Shown here one piece after another: positions 1 through 7,612 of a DNA stretch of 64,000 bases. How positions within the stretch are numbered: position 1 is the stretch's first letter; each line of letters starts with the position of its first letter. The translations under genes were made by a program, and so were the position numbers. Where the stretch lies: contig CAMZAX010000010.1 of NCBI GenBank assembly GCA_947304355.1, forward strand, positions 1 through 64,000. Reading direction: 5' to 3'. Origin of the DNA: an uncultured Selenomonadales bacterium (GTDB lineage Bacteria; Bacillota; Negativicutes; Selenomonadales; Selenomonadaceae). The notes under the pieces are model-generated. The model was not told the DNA's origin, made no database searches, and saw nothing but the letters and a program-made list of their open reading frames with translations.

Positions 1-118
1 CTTTTTACTCGCTGCTTCTGTTATTCACTTTTAATTTACCAACAGCCCCTAGTATAATGCGCGAAAAAAATTTTTGGTCTCTTTCAAAGGGACAACGGCA
101 GAAAATTTTTTGGCGGCA

Positions 119-148
119 TTGTCTTTTCAGGCAAAGCTCAATTATAAT
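119..148 (+). promoter_or_regulatory. Probable sigma-70 promoter of the mur operon
   Basis: TTGTCT and TATAAT are separated by 18 bases and end about 28 bases upstream of the TTG start of murE. A second TATAAT lies at 53-58, but only a weak -35 (TTTAAT) can be matched to it. The downstream pair is therefore the better candidate for driving murE to murC-ddl. Confidence 0.55.
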
Positions 149-175
149 TGGCGGCAAACGAAGGGAGGCTCAGTC

Positions 176-1651
176 TTGACAAAAAAACTCAGCGAACTTG
201 CGTTGCTCGTGCCCGAAGCCAAAATTCTTGGCGACGACGTTGCAATCGGCGGCATTGAGCACGACTCGCGCAAGGTCACCACAGGCAATTTATTCGTGTG
301 CATGGAGGGTGCGCACGTTGACGGGCATAATTTCATTTCGCAGGCAAAGGCACGCGGCGCGGTTGCCGTTCTCACGGCGCGACAAAATTTCACGCCGCCC
401 GAAGGTCTGTCCGCGCTCGTCGTCCCGGACATGCTCAACGCGTTGGCTGTTATCGTCCCGTATTTTTACGACTACCCTGCGCGGGCGATGCGCGTCGTCG
501 GCGTGACGGGCACCAACGGCAAGACAACGACGACTTACATGTTGCGCGACATTTTCAGAGGCGCGGGCTTGAGCGTCGGGCTTATCGGCACGATTCAAAT
601 TCTTATCGACGACGAAACTTTTCCGAACCCCAACACCACACCCAACGTCATTGACTTGCAACACGTGCTGAACGAAATGCGGCGGCGCAAGATTCAAATC
701 GTCGTCATGGAAGTTTCGAGCCACGCACTTGCCGAGCATCGGGTCGCGGGCGTCGAATTCGACACAGCGATCTTCACGAACCTCACGCAAGATCATCTGG
801 ACTTTCACGGCACCATGGAAAATTATTTGCGGGCAAAGGCGAAGCTGTTCGACGCGGTTTCGCGCCACGGACGCAAGCAAAACAAAACCGCAGTCATAAA
901 CGCGGACGACGCGGCGAGTGAAAAAATTTTGCACCACTGCCTGTGCAAGCGAATCACTTACGGCTTAAACGATTCTGCAGACCTGCGCGGCGTCGATGTT
1001 GACGTTCGAGCCGACGGCATGAACTTATCCCTTGCCCCTTGTCCCTTGTCCCTTAACCTGCACGTGACGGGGCTTTTCAACGCGTACAACGTGCTTGCGG
1101 CGATTGGTGCGGCGACGGCTGAAAATATTCGACCCGACGTAATCAAGCGGGCTCTGGAAAATTTTCGGAACGTCCCCGGCAGATTCGAGCGCGTCTTTGC
1201 CGACGTGCCCTTCGCGGTTATCGTCGATTACGCGCACACGCCCGACGGCGTCAAGAACGTTTTGCAGACCGCCGCGCAGATTGTCACGGGCAAGATTATC
1301 ACGGTGTTCGGCTGCGGCGGCGACCGCGACCACGCGAAACGTCCGATTATGGGCAAGCTTGTCGCCGAGCTGTCTGACGTTGTTATCGCCACTTCGGACA
1401 ATCCGCGCACCGAAGACCCCGAAAAAATTCTTGATGACATCGAACGCGGTATCGGCGACAAAAAGCACGAACGCATTGCCGACCGACGCGCCGCGATTTT
1501 CAGAGCGATTGAACTTGCCGAGGCCGGCGACGTGGTTTTAATCCTTGGCAAAGGTCACGAGACTTATCAGATACTCAACAGCGGCACGATTCACTTCGAC
1601 GACCGCGAAGTTGCTCACGAAGCTATCACGGAGGTTATATCCCATGAATAA
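176..1651 (+). CDS. murE: UDP-N-acetylmuramoyl-tripeptide synthetase (MurE), meso-DAP type
   Basis: Cytoplasmic Mur ligase that adds the third residue of the peptidoglycan stem peptide to UDP-MurNAc-L-Ala-D-Glu using ATP. The ATP-binding loop GVTGTNGKTTTT is near residue 138. The motif DNPR in the C-terminal domain is characteristic of enzymes that add meso-diaminopimelate rather than lysine. The ORF opens at 74, but TTG at 176 is preceded at good spacing by AGGGAGG and gives 491 residues, a normal MurE length; the 34 extra upstream residues look non-coding. It overlaps murF by 8 bases. A run of CCCTTGT-type heptamers lies inside the gene at 1028-1056 and encodes the odd segment LSLAPCPLSLN, probably an in-frame repeat insertion. 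Confidence 0.93.
   Translation: MTKKLSELALLVPEAKILGDDVAIGGIEHDSRKVTTGNLFVCMEGAHVDGHNFISQAKARGAVAVLTARQNFTPPEGLSALVVPDMLNALAVIVPYFYDYPARAMRVVGVTGTNGKTTTTYMLRDIFRGAGLSVGLIGTIQILIDDETFPNPNTTPNVIDLQHVLNEMRRRKIQIVVMEVSSHALAEHRVAGVEFDTAIFTNLTQDHLDFHGTMENYLRAKAKLFDAVSRHGRKQNKTAVINADDAASEKILHHCLCKRITYGLNDSADLRGVDVDVRADGMNLSLAPCPLSLNLHVTGLFNAYNVLAAIGAATAENIRPDVIKRALENFRNVPGRFERVFADVPFAVIVDYAHTPDGVKNVLQTAAQIVTGKIITVFGCGGDRDHAKRPIMGKLVAELSDVVIATSDNPRTEDPEKILDDIERGIGDKKHERIADRRAAIFRAIELAEAGDVVLILGKGHETYQILNSGTIHFDDREVAHEAITEVISHE
1028..1056 (+). repeat. Heptamer repeat array inside murE
   Basis: About four imperfect copies of CCCTTGT lie in frame within murE. The period of 7 matches the other short arrays in this window (ccmA, upstream of the autotransporter, around purF, and the rhodanese gene). 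Twenty-one bases of such a repeat add seven codons without breaking the frame. Confidence 0.6.
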
Positions 1652-3002
1652 ATTGACATTGAAAGAAGTTGCGCAAGTCACGAGCGCAACGGTTGATTTC
1701 GACGCAGAAATTTCTTTCGAGTGCGTGACGACCGACAGCAGGAAGGTTACGAGCGGCTCATTGTTCGTCGCATTGAAGGGCGAAATTTTCAACGGCGAAG
1801 ACTTTGCCGAAGACGCCTTCAGCAAGGGCGCGGCTGCCGTTATCGTCAGCAAAGACTTCGACAAAAATCTTGACGGCGTTGTCTTGAAAGTCGACGACAC
1901 GTTGACGGCTTATCGACAAATCGCGGGCGCGTGGCGCGACAGATTCAATATCCCCGTCGTCGCTGTCACCGGCTCCAACGGCAAGACCACGACCAAAGAC
2001 TTGACTGCCGCCGCGCTCAGCGGACTTGGTAACGTCAATAAAACTTCCGGCAACTTCAATAACGAAGTCGGCGTCCCAATGACGTTGCTTGAACTAAACG
2101 ACAAACACACCGCCGCCGTCGTCGAAATCGGTATGCGCGGGCGCGGACAAATCGAAACGCTTGCAAAAGTCGTCAAGCCGACAATCGGTATCGTAACAAA
2201 CGTCAGCGAGGCGCACATTGAACTTTTGGGCTCAATCGAAAACATTGCGCGGGCGAAAGGCGAACTCGTCGAGGCTATTCCCGACGGCGGTACAATTATC
2301 CTTAACGCGGACAATCGGCACACGGCGGCAATGAAAAACTTGGCGGGCGCGGGCGTCAACGTCGTGACTTACGGCTTGGACACTTCGGCGGACGTGACGG
2401 CGCGGGACATTTTAATCGGCAGCGTGGCGACGGAATTCACGTTGACTTATCGCGGCGAAGACTTTGACTTTGAAATCCCGATGCTCGGTCGCCACAACGT
2501 CTCAAATGCGCTTGCGGCTATCGCGGCGGGCTTTACAGTCGGCTTGAACGTCGAAGAGATTCAGCGCGGCATTTCGACTTTGACGACGACGAAAATGCGT
2601 TTCGAGGTTATCAGGCGCGACGGCTTGACGATTGTCAACGACGCCTACAACGCAAGCCCCGCTTCCATGCGCGTGGCGATTAAGACTTCGGCTGAAGTTT
2701 ACGACGGGCGCAAAATCGCCGTGCTTGGCGACATGATGGAACTCGGCGACATATCGGAGGCTGTCCACCGCGAAATCGGCGCGGAGCTTGTCGAAAACAA
2801 ATTCGACGTGCTGATAACGTTGGGTGAGCTCGGCAAGTTCATTGCTGCGGGCGCGCGCGACGCCGGCTTGAAGGACGTTTACACCTTCGACACGCACGAA
2901 GACGCCGCAAAAAAAATCTTGGAGCTTGTCCGCGACGGCGACACGATTCTTTTCAAGGCGTCCCACGTCATGCATATGGAGAAAATCATTGAGCTGATAT
3001 GA
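1644..3002 (+). CDS. murF: UDP-N-acetylmuramoyl-tripeptide--D-alanyl-D-alanine ligase (MurF)
   Basis: Mur ligase that attaches the D-Ala-D-Ala dipeptide, completing the cytoplasmic UDP-MurNAc-pentapeptide. The ATP loop VTGSNGKTTTKD is near residue 108, and the AYNASP and GDMMELG motifs of the family are present in the C-terminal half. The ORF track opens at 1545, but ATG 1644 has GGAGG at a suitable distance and gives 452 residues, the usual size. The start overlaps the end of murE, and the stop overlaps the hicA start (ATGA), so translation of all three is probably coupled. Confidence 0.93.
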   Translation: MNKLTLKEVAQVTSATVDFDAEISFECVTTDSRKVTSGSLFVALKGEIFNGEDFAEDAFSKGAAAVIVSKDFDKNLDGVVLKVDDTLTAYRQIAGAWRDRFNIPVVAVTGSNGKTTTKDLTAAALSGLGNVNKTSGNFNNEVGVPMTLLELNDKHTAAVVEIGMRGRGQIETLAKVVKPTIGIVTNVSEAHIELLGSIENIARAKGELVEAIPDGGTIILNADNRHTAAMKNLAGAGVNVVTYGLDTSADVTARDILIGSVATEFTLTYRGEDFDFEIPMLGRHNVSNALAAIAAGFTVGLNVEEIQRGISTLTTTKMRFEVIRRDGLTIVNDAYNASPASMRVAIKTSAEVYDGRKIAVLGDMMELGDISEAVHREIGAELVENKFDVLITLGELGKFIAAGARDAGLKDVYTFDTHEDAAKKILELVRDGDTILFKASHVMHMEKIIELI

Positions 3003-3229
3003 GCAAACTTGAAAAACTTCTTCAACGAATCAAAAACAATCCGAAGACCGTCCGCTTTGAAGAGATAGAAAAATTGTTATTGCGTCGCGGTTTCATTGAA
3101 AGTCAAGCAGGCGGCGGGTCGAGCCATTATGTCTTCAAGAAAGACGATGTTTTTGTGACCATACCTCGGCACGGAAAATTTGTCGACGAAGTTTATATCA
3201 ACAAAGCTGTAAAAGCAATGGGAATCTAA
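2999..3229 (+). CDS. hicA: HicA-type mRNA interferase toxin
   Basis: A 76-residue protein with the HicA layout: a basic N-terminus, a helix with LLLRRGF, then GGGSSHYVFKK carrying the conserved histidine that HicA toxins use for ribosome-independent mRNA cleavage, followed by VTIPRHGK. The start codon overlaps the murF stop as ATGA, so it is translated from the murF message. hicB follows after a short gap. Placement inside a cell-wall operon is unusual; see findings. The family call is firm; activity is inferred. Confidence 0.85.
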   Translation: MSKLEKLLQRIKNNPKTVRFEEIEKLLLRRGFIESQAGGGSSHYVFKKDDVFVTIPRHGKFVDEVYINKAVKAMGI

Positions 3230-3248
3230 AATTTGGAGGTTGATTGCA

Positions 3249-3623
3249 GTGGAAAAAAATTTGGATTACTATGCAACGTTGCCTTATGACATTGTAGTCA
3301 CATCTTCACCGGAGGGCGGTTACGTCGCGACGATACCCGACTTGCCCGGCTGCATAACTCAAGGCGATACGCGTTTGGAAGTTCTCGAAATGATTGAGGA
3401 CGCAAAACTTTGCTGGTTGGCGGCGGCTCTTGAGGACGAAGACGACATCCCCGAACCTGATTTGGATTTGTACAACGGACGATTGAATTTGCGCATTCCA
3501 AAGAGCTTGCACAGGAAACTTGCGGAGAGTGCCAAGCGCGAAGGCGTCAAACTCAATCAGCTTGCGATTTACCTTATGGCGAGCGGCATCGGCGAGCAAC
3601 GTGACATTCAAGCAAAGGAGTAG
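3249..3623 (+). CDS. hicB: HicB-type antitoxin with C-terminal ribbon-helix-helix-like domain
   Basis: Antitoxin partner of hicA. The N-terminal part contains the HicB signature GGYVATIPDLPGC (degenerate RNase H fold), which binds and blocks HicA. The C-terminal part, around NLRIPKSLHRKLAE and LNQLAIYLM, resembles a ribbon-helix-helix DNA-binding domain that usually represses the TA promoter. The ORF begins at TTG 3240, but that abuts the GGAGG; GTG 3249 has the right spacing and gives 124 residues. Because it sits in the mur operon with no obvious promoter of its own, autoregulation may be limited or may involve a promoter inside murF. Confidence 0.83.
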   Translation: MEKNLDYYATLPYDIVVTSSPEGGYVATIPDLPGCITQGDTRLEVLEMIEDAKLCWLAAALEDEDDIPEPDLDLYNGRLNLRIPKSLHRKLAESAKREGVKLNQLAIYLMASGIGEQRDIQAKE

Positions 3624-3634
3624 AGACTCTTTAC

Positions 3635-4588
3635 ATGGAAAAACTTTTAATAGCGGGAGCAATCGCGGCGGGCGTGGTCATCATGCTTGCGCCGATTTGC
3701 ATTCCGATTTTGCACCGATTGAAATTCGGACAGAGCATACGCGCCGAAGGTCCCAAAAGTCATCAAGTCAAAAGCGGCACGCCGACCATGGGCGGAATTT
3801 TTTTAATCACGGGCATCGTCGCCGCGACGCTGATTCAAGCCGATTGGAACGCGGAAATTTTCCTTGCGCTGTTCATTTTGCTCGGTCACTTTATTTTGGG
3901 CTTTATTGACGATTATTTGAAAGTCGTCCGCAAACACAATCAAGGCTTGCTTGCGCGTTACAAACTGGCGGGGCAAATCCTAATCGTTATCGTGACGACG
4001 TTCGTGGCAAGCGAATTGCTGATTGACTTCAACCCGACGATTTGGCTGCCCGTCGTCAACGTGACAATCGACGCGGGCGGCTGGTATGTGCCGTTCCTGT
4101 TTTTCGTGGTGGTCGGCGCGTCGAACGCCGTCAACTTGACGGACGGACTTGACGGCTTGGCTTCGGGTTGCATGGCGATTGCGGCGAGCTGTTACGCGGT
4201 GATTTGCATTTTGACGGGACACAACGACTTGGCGATTTTCTGTGCGGCGACGGTTGGCGCGTGCGTGGGTTTCTTGCGCTTCAACTTCCACCCCGCGAAA
4301 GTCTTCATGGGCGACACGGGCTCACTTGCATTGGGCGGCGCGTTCGCGGCTGTCGGCATCTTGTCGCGCACCGAAGTCTTGTTGGCAGTCGTTGGCTTCG
4401 TGTTCGTCTGCGAGGCGTTGTCGGTTATTCTGCAAGTCATTTCGTTCAAGTCGACGGGCAAGCGAATCTTCCGCATGAGCCCGTTGCATCATCACTTCGA
4501 GCTTGGCGGCTGGTCGGAAGTCAAAGTCGTGTTCGTCTTTTGGGCGGTCGGACTTATCGCGGGCGTCGTCGGCTTATCAATGCTGTAA
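3635..4588 (+). CDS. mraY: Phospho-N-acetylmuramoyl-pentapeptide transferase (MraY)
   Basis: Integral membrane enzyme that transfers phospho-MurNAc-pentapeptide to undecaprenyl phosphate, forming lipid I. At 317 residues with about ten hydrophobic segments it has the normal size. Family motifs are visible: the Mg-binding FIDDYLKV, NLTDGLDGLA, and MSPLHHHFE near the C-terminus. AAGGAG lies 14 bases before ATG, rather long but the only good site. It follows hicB by 11 bases and precedes murD by 12. Confidence 0.93.
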   Translation: MEKLLIAGAIAAGVVIMLAPICIPILHRLKFGQSIRAEGPKSHQVKSGTPTMGGIFLITGIVAATLIQADWNAEIFLALFILLGHFILGFIDDYLKVVRKHNQGLLARYKLAGQILIVIVTTFVASELLIDFNPTIWLPVVNVTIDAGGWYVPFLFFVVVGASNAVNLTDGLDGLASGCMAIAASCYAVICILTGHNDLAIFCAATVGACVGFLRFNFHPAKVFMGDTGSLALGGAFAAVGILSRTEVLLAVVGFVFVCEALSVILQVISFKSTGKRIFRMSPLHHHFELGGWSEVKVVFVFWAVGLIAGVVGLSML

Positions 4589-4600
4589 GGAGTCTTGATA

Positions 4601-5965
4601 ATGAATTTTGCAGATAAAAAAATTTTGGTTATCGGCGCGGCACGGAGCGGCATTGCGGCGGCGAAGATTGTTAAACATCTCGGCGCGACGGTCGTACTCA
4701 GCGACGCGAAACAAGAATCGGAGCTTAACGTTGACTTCGGCGAACTGCGCGGGCTCGGCGTCGATTTGCGTTTCGGCAAGCAGACAGAAGAACTTTTAAT
4801 CGGCGTCGATTTGATAATCGTGTCGCCCGCCGTCCCGCTCAGGATACCGTTGCTTAAGTCCGCCGCCGCGCAGGGCATTAAAATCATCAGCGAAGTCGAA
4901 TTTGCTTACGACTTGGCTCAGTCGCCGATATGCGCCGTGACGGGCACCAACGGCAAGACCACGACGGTTACGCTGCTCGGCTTGCTGCTGAAGACCGCGT
5001 TCGATAAGGTCGGCGTCGGCGGCAATATCGGCTTTCCGTTGAGCGAAGTCGCTTTGGAAGTCGGCGCGGGCGGTTGTCTTGCGGCGGAGATTTCCAGTTA
5101 TCAGATGGAGGCGACGAAAAATTTCAAGCCGCACATTTCCGCCGTCTTGAACGTCACGCCCGATCACCTCAAGCGTCACGGCTCAATGGAAGTCTATCAA
5201 GCCATGAAGGAAAAAATTTTCGCGCAACAGACCGCCGAAGATTTCCTGGTGCTGAATTACGACGACGAACGTACCCGCGACATGATTGATCGCGCCGCGT
5301 GTCGAGTGTTGTATTTCAGTCGGCAGGTCGAGCTGTCGGAGGGCGCGTTTGTCCAAAACAATCGGCTTGTCATAAAATTCAACGGCACGCGTCACGAACT
5401 GTGCACCGTCGACGAACTCGGCATTAAGGGTTGGCACAACGTCGAGAACGCCCTTGCCGCGTCGCTGATTGCGTTTCTGGCGGGCGCGTCGGCTGAAGGC
5501 ATTCGCGGCGTGCTGAAAACGTTTCAAGGCGTCGAACACCGCATTGAATTCGTCCGCGAGCTTGACGGCGTGAAGTACTACAACGACAGCAAGGCGACCA
5601 ACACCGATTCGGCGATTAAGGCGTTGGAGACGTTCGCGGGGCATATCGTCTTAATTGCGGGCGGCGACGACAAGGGCACCGATTTGACGGACTTCCTGCG
5701 CCTTGTCAACGAACGCGTCGACAGTTTGATTCTCGTCGGCGACGCGGCGGCACGATTCAAAACCTGCGCGGCGGAGAGCGGCTATCCTGTCGAAAAAATC
5801 TTGGAGGCGGGCTACTCAATGGAACGTGCTGTTGCGCTTGCAAAGGATGTTGCACGTTCGCCGCAAATCGTGTTGCTCAGTCCTGCCTGCGCGAGTTTCG
5901 ACATGTACAGCGACTTCGAGGAGCGCGGGCGCGACTTCAAACGCATTGTTCACGAGCTCAAATGA
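4601..5965 (+). CDS. murD: UDP-N-acetylmuramoylalanine--D-glutamate ligase (MurD)
   Basis: Mur ligase adding D-glutamate to UDP-MurNAc-L-Ala. The ATP loop VTGTNGKTTTVTLLG is near residue 110, and KATNTDSA and SPACASFDMY are typical MurD motifs. The ORF opens at TTG 4595, but ATG 4601 sits 8 bases after AAGGAG and is preferred (454 residues). The stop overlaps the ATG of a 43-codon ORF as ATGA. ftsW normally follows murD in this cluster but is absent here. Confidence 0.92.
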   Translation: MNFADKKILVIGAARSGIAAAKIVKHLGATVVLSDAKQESELNVDFGELRGLGVDLRFGKQTEELLIGVDLIIVSPAVPLRIPLLKSAAAQGIKIISEVEFAYDLAQSPICAVTGTNGKTTTVTLLGLLLKTAFDKVGVGGNIGFPLSEVALEVGAGGCLAAEISSYQMEATKNFKPHISAVLNVTPDHLKRHGSMEVYQAMKEKIFAQQTAEDFLVLNYDDERTRDMIDRAACRVLYFSRQVELSEGAFVQNNRLVIKFNGTRHELCTVDELGIKGWHNVENALAASLIAFLAGASAEGIRGVLKTFQGVEHRIEFVRELDGVKYYNDSKATNTDSAIKALETFAGHIVLIAGGDDKGTDLTDFLRLVNERVDSLILVGDAAARFKTCAAESGYPVEKILEAGYSMERAVALAKDVARSPQIVLLSPACASFDMYSDFEERGRDFKRIVHELK

Positions 5966-6093
5966 AAAGACGCGCCGGTAAATTCTGCGGAACCAGTATC
6001 TTCCGAAGAAGCCCTCGGTCTTCCGCCCGTCGACGCGTCTTTTCGCGGACAAGATTTGACGTGCGCCCCACAAACACGCCCAAAGCCGCTTAA
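5962..6093 (+). CDS. Possible small Arg-rich protein coupled to murD
   Basis: A 43-codon ORF begins with an ATG that overlaps the murD stop and ends at TAA 6091. The product would be very basic, with KRRAGK at the start and SARRRVFSRTR in the middle. I do not recognise it. It spans an inverted repeat (AAAAGACGCG near 5964, CGCGTCTTTT near 6044), so the stretch may be a structured leader or remnant instead of a gene. Stop-start coupling is the only positive evidence. Confidence 0.25.
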   Translation: MKRRAGKFCGTSIFRRSPRSSARRRVFSRTRFDVRPTNTPKAA

Positions 6094-6178
6094 GGGATAC
6101 TGCGGAAAATCTTTGTCCGAAAAAATTTTATCACGGGCGGCGGCTTGCGGCAAGAAAATTTTTAAAGCGGTGACGACT

Positions 6179-6502
6179 ATGGGTTACGTTTATCTTGGCT
6201 TGGCGATTGTTTTGGAGCTGTGCGGCACGATGTGCATGAAGTTATCGGACGGCTTCGAGAATAAAATTTTCGCGGCGGGCACGCTGATTTCTTTCGGCGT
6301 TTGTTTTTACTTTTCCGCGCTGTCAATGAAGACCATCCCGTTAAATATCCTTTACGCGACTTGGAGCGGACTCGGAATAGTTTTCGCGGCAGTCATTGCC
6401 AAAATATTTTTTCACGAAACCGTTTCGACGCCGGGATTGATTGGAATCGTCCTAATCGTCGTCGGCGTCGTGCTGTGTAATTTTTTTGGAGAGAATCACT
6501 AA
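6179..6502 (+). CDS. Small multidrug resistance (SMR/EmrE-like) transporter
   Basis: A 107-residue protein with four hydrophobic segments, matching the SMR family of proton-coupled exporters that dimerise in the inner membrane. The essential membrane-embedded glutamate is E13 (LELCG), and YATWSGLG matches the conserved W-S-G region of helix 3. The ORF track begins at 6056, but ATG 6179 matches the family N-terminus; the ribosome site is weak. It ends directly against murG. Substrate cannot be read from sequence. It could export quaternary compounds or guanidinium, or, given its place, something linked to envelope synthesis. Confidence 0.85.
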   Translation: MGYVYLGLAIVLELCGTMCMKLSDGFENKIFAAGTLISFGVCFYFSALSMKTIPLNILYATWSGLGIVFAAVIAKIFFHETVSTPGLIGIVLIVVGVVLCNFFGENH

Positions 6503-7612
6503 ATGAAAATAATCGTATCGGGCGGCGGCACGGGCGGTCACATCTACCCCGCACTGACGCTAATTGACGCCGTAAAGGCAAAGCGGGCGGACGCCGAATT
6601 TCTTTACGTCGGCACCGAAAAAGGCTTGGAGGCTGACATCGTTCCGAAGGCGGGCATAAATTTCACCGCGCTGAAGTTGGAGGGCGGGCTCGAACGACGT
6701 TTCACGCTGTCGAACATTTCGCGCGCCGCCAATGCCGTTTGGAGTATCAAGCGCGCTTCGGACGTTATCAAGGACTTCAAACCCAACGCGGTCGTCGGGA
6801 CGGGCGGCTACGTTTGCGGTCCGATTCTGCTTGCCGCAAGCCTTATGAAAGTTCCCACGCTGATTCAAGAGCAGAACGCCGTTGCGGGCGTCACGAATAA
6901 AATTCTGTCGAAGTTCGTCGACAAAATCGCTGTCGGCACCCGCGACGCGCTGAAAAATTTTCCCGCCGATAAGACGATTTACACTGGCAATCCTATTCGC
7001 GCCGAGGTCTTGGCGGCAAAGCGTGAGGACGGGCTCCGCGAATTCAACTTTACGGGCGACAAACCGATTGTTCTGATTTCGGGCGGCTCTCGCGGCGCAC
7101 GCAGTATCAACACCGCAATGATCGACGTGTTGAAGGCGGCGGCTCAAAAAAATTCCGCGCAATTCCTGCACGTCACGGGCAAAGGCGAATTCGACACCGT
7201 AACGAGCAAATTGCGCGACGTACTCGACGCGCCCAACGTCAAGGTCGTGCCGTATCTTTACAACATGCCCACGGCTATGGCAATGGCTGATTTGGCTGTC
7301 TTCCGCGCAGGCGCGACGGGTTTGGCGGAACTGACGGCGCGCGGCGTCCCCGCGATTTTGATACCCTACCCCTACGCGGCGGAAAATCATCAGGAGTTCA
7401 ACGCGCGTGCATTGGTCGAAGCGGGCGCGGCACGTATGATTCTCAACCGCGATTTGACGGCTGAAATTTTATCGGCGACGCTGGACGAGCTGTTATCGTC
7501 GCCCGAACTGCTCAAGCGCATGGCTGCGGCAAGCTTGTCTCTGGGCAAACCCGACGCCGCCAACGAAATTGCCGACTTGATTCTACAACTGACTGGAGGA
7601 ACGATAACTTGA
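6503..7612 (+). CDS. murG: UDP-GlcNAc--MurNAc-pentapeptide-lipid GlcNAc transferase (MurG)
   Basis: Peripheral membrane GT28 glycosyltransferase converting lipid I to lipid II. The N-terminal glycine-rich loop SGGGTGGHIYPA, the middle GTGGYVCGP, and the UDP-binding region near FRAGATGLAELTA are all present; 369 residues is normal. GGAGAG lies ahead of ATG 6503. The stop overlaps the TTG start of murC-ddl, implying coupled translation. Confidence 0.93.
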   Translation: MKIIVSGGGTGGHIYPALTLIDAVKAKRADAEFLYVGTEKGLEADIVPKAGINFTALKLEGGLERRFTLSNISRAANAVWSIKRASDVIKDFKPNAVVGTGGYVCGPILLAASLMKVPTLIQEQNAVAGVTNKILSKFVDKIAVGTRDALKNFPADKTIYTGNPIRAEVLAAKREDGLREFNFTGDKPIVLISGGSRGARSINTAMIDVLKAAAQKNSAQFLHVTGKGEFDTVTSKLRDVLDAPNVKVVPYLYNMPTAMAMADLAVFRAGATGLAELTARGVPAILIPYPYAAENHQEFNARALVEAGAARMILNRDLTAEILSATLDELLSSPELLKRMAAASLSLGKPDAANEIADLILQLTGGTIT

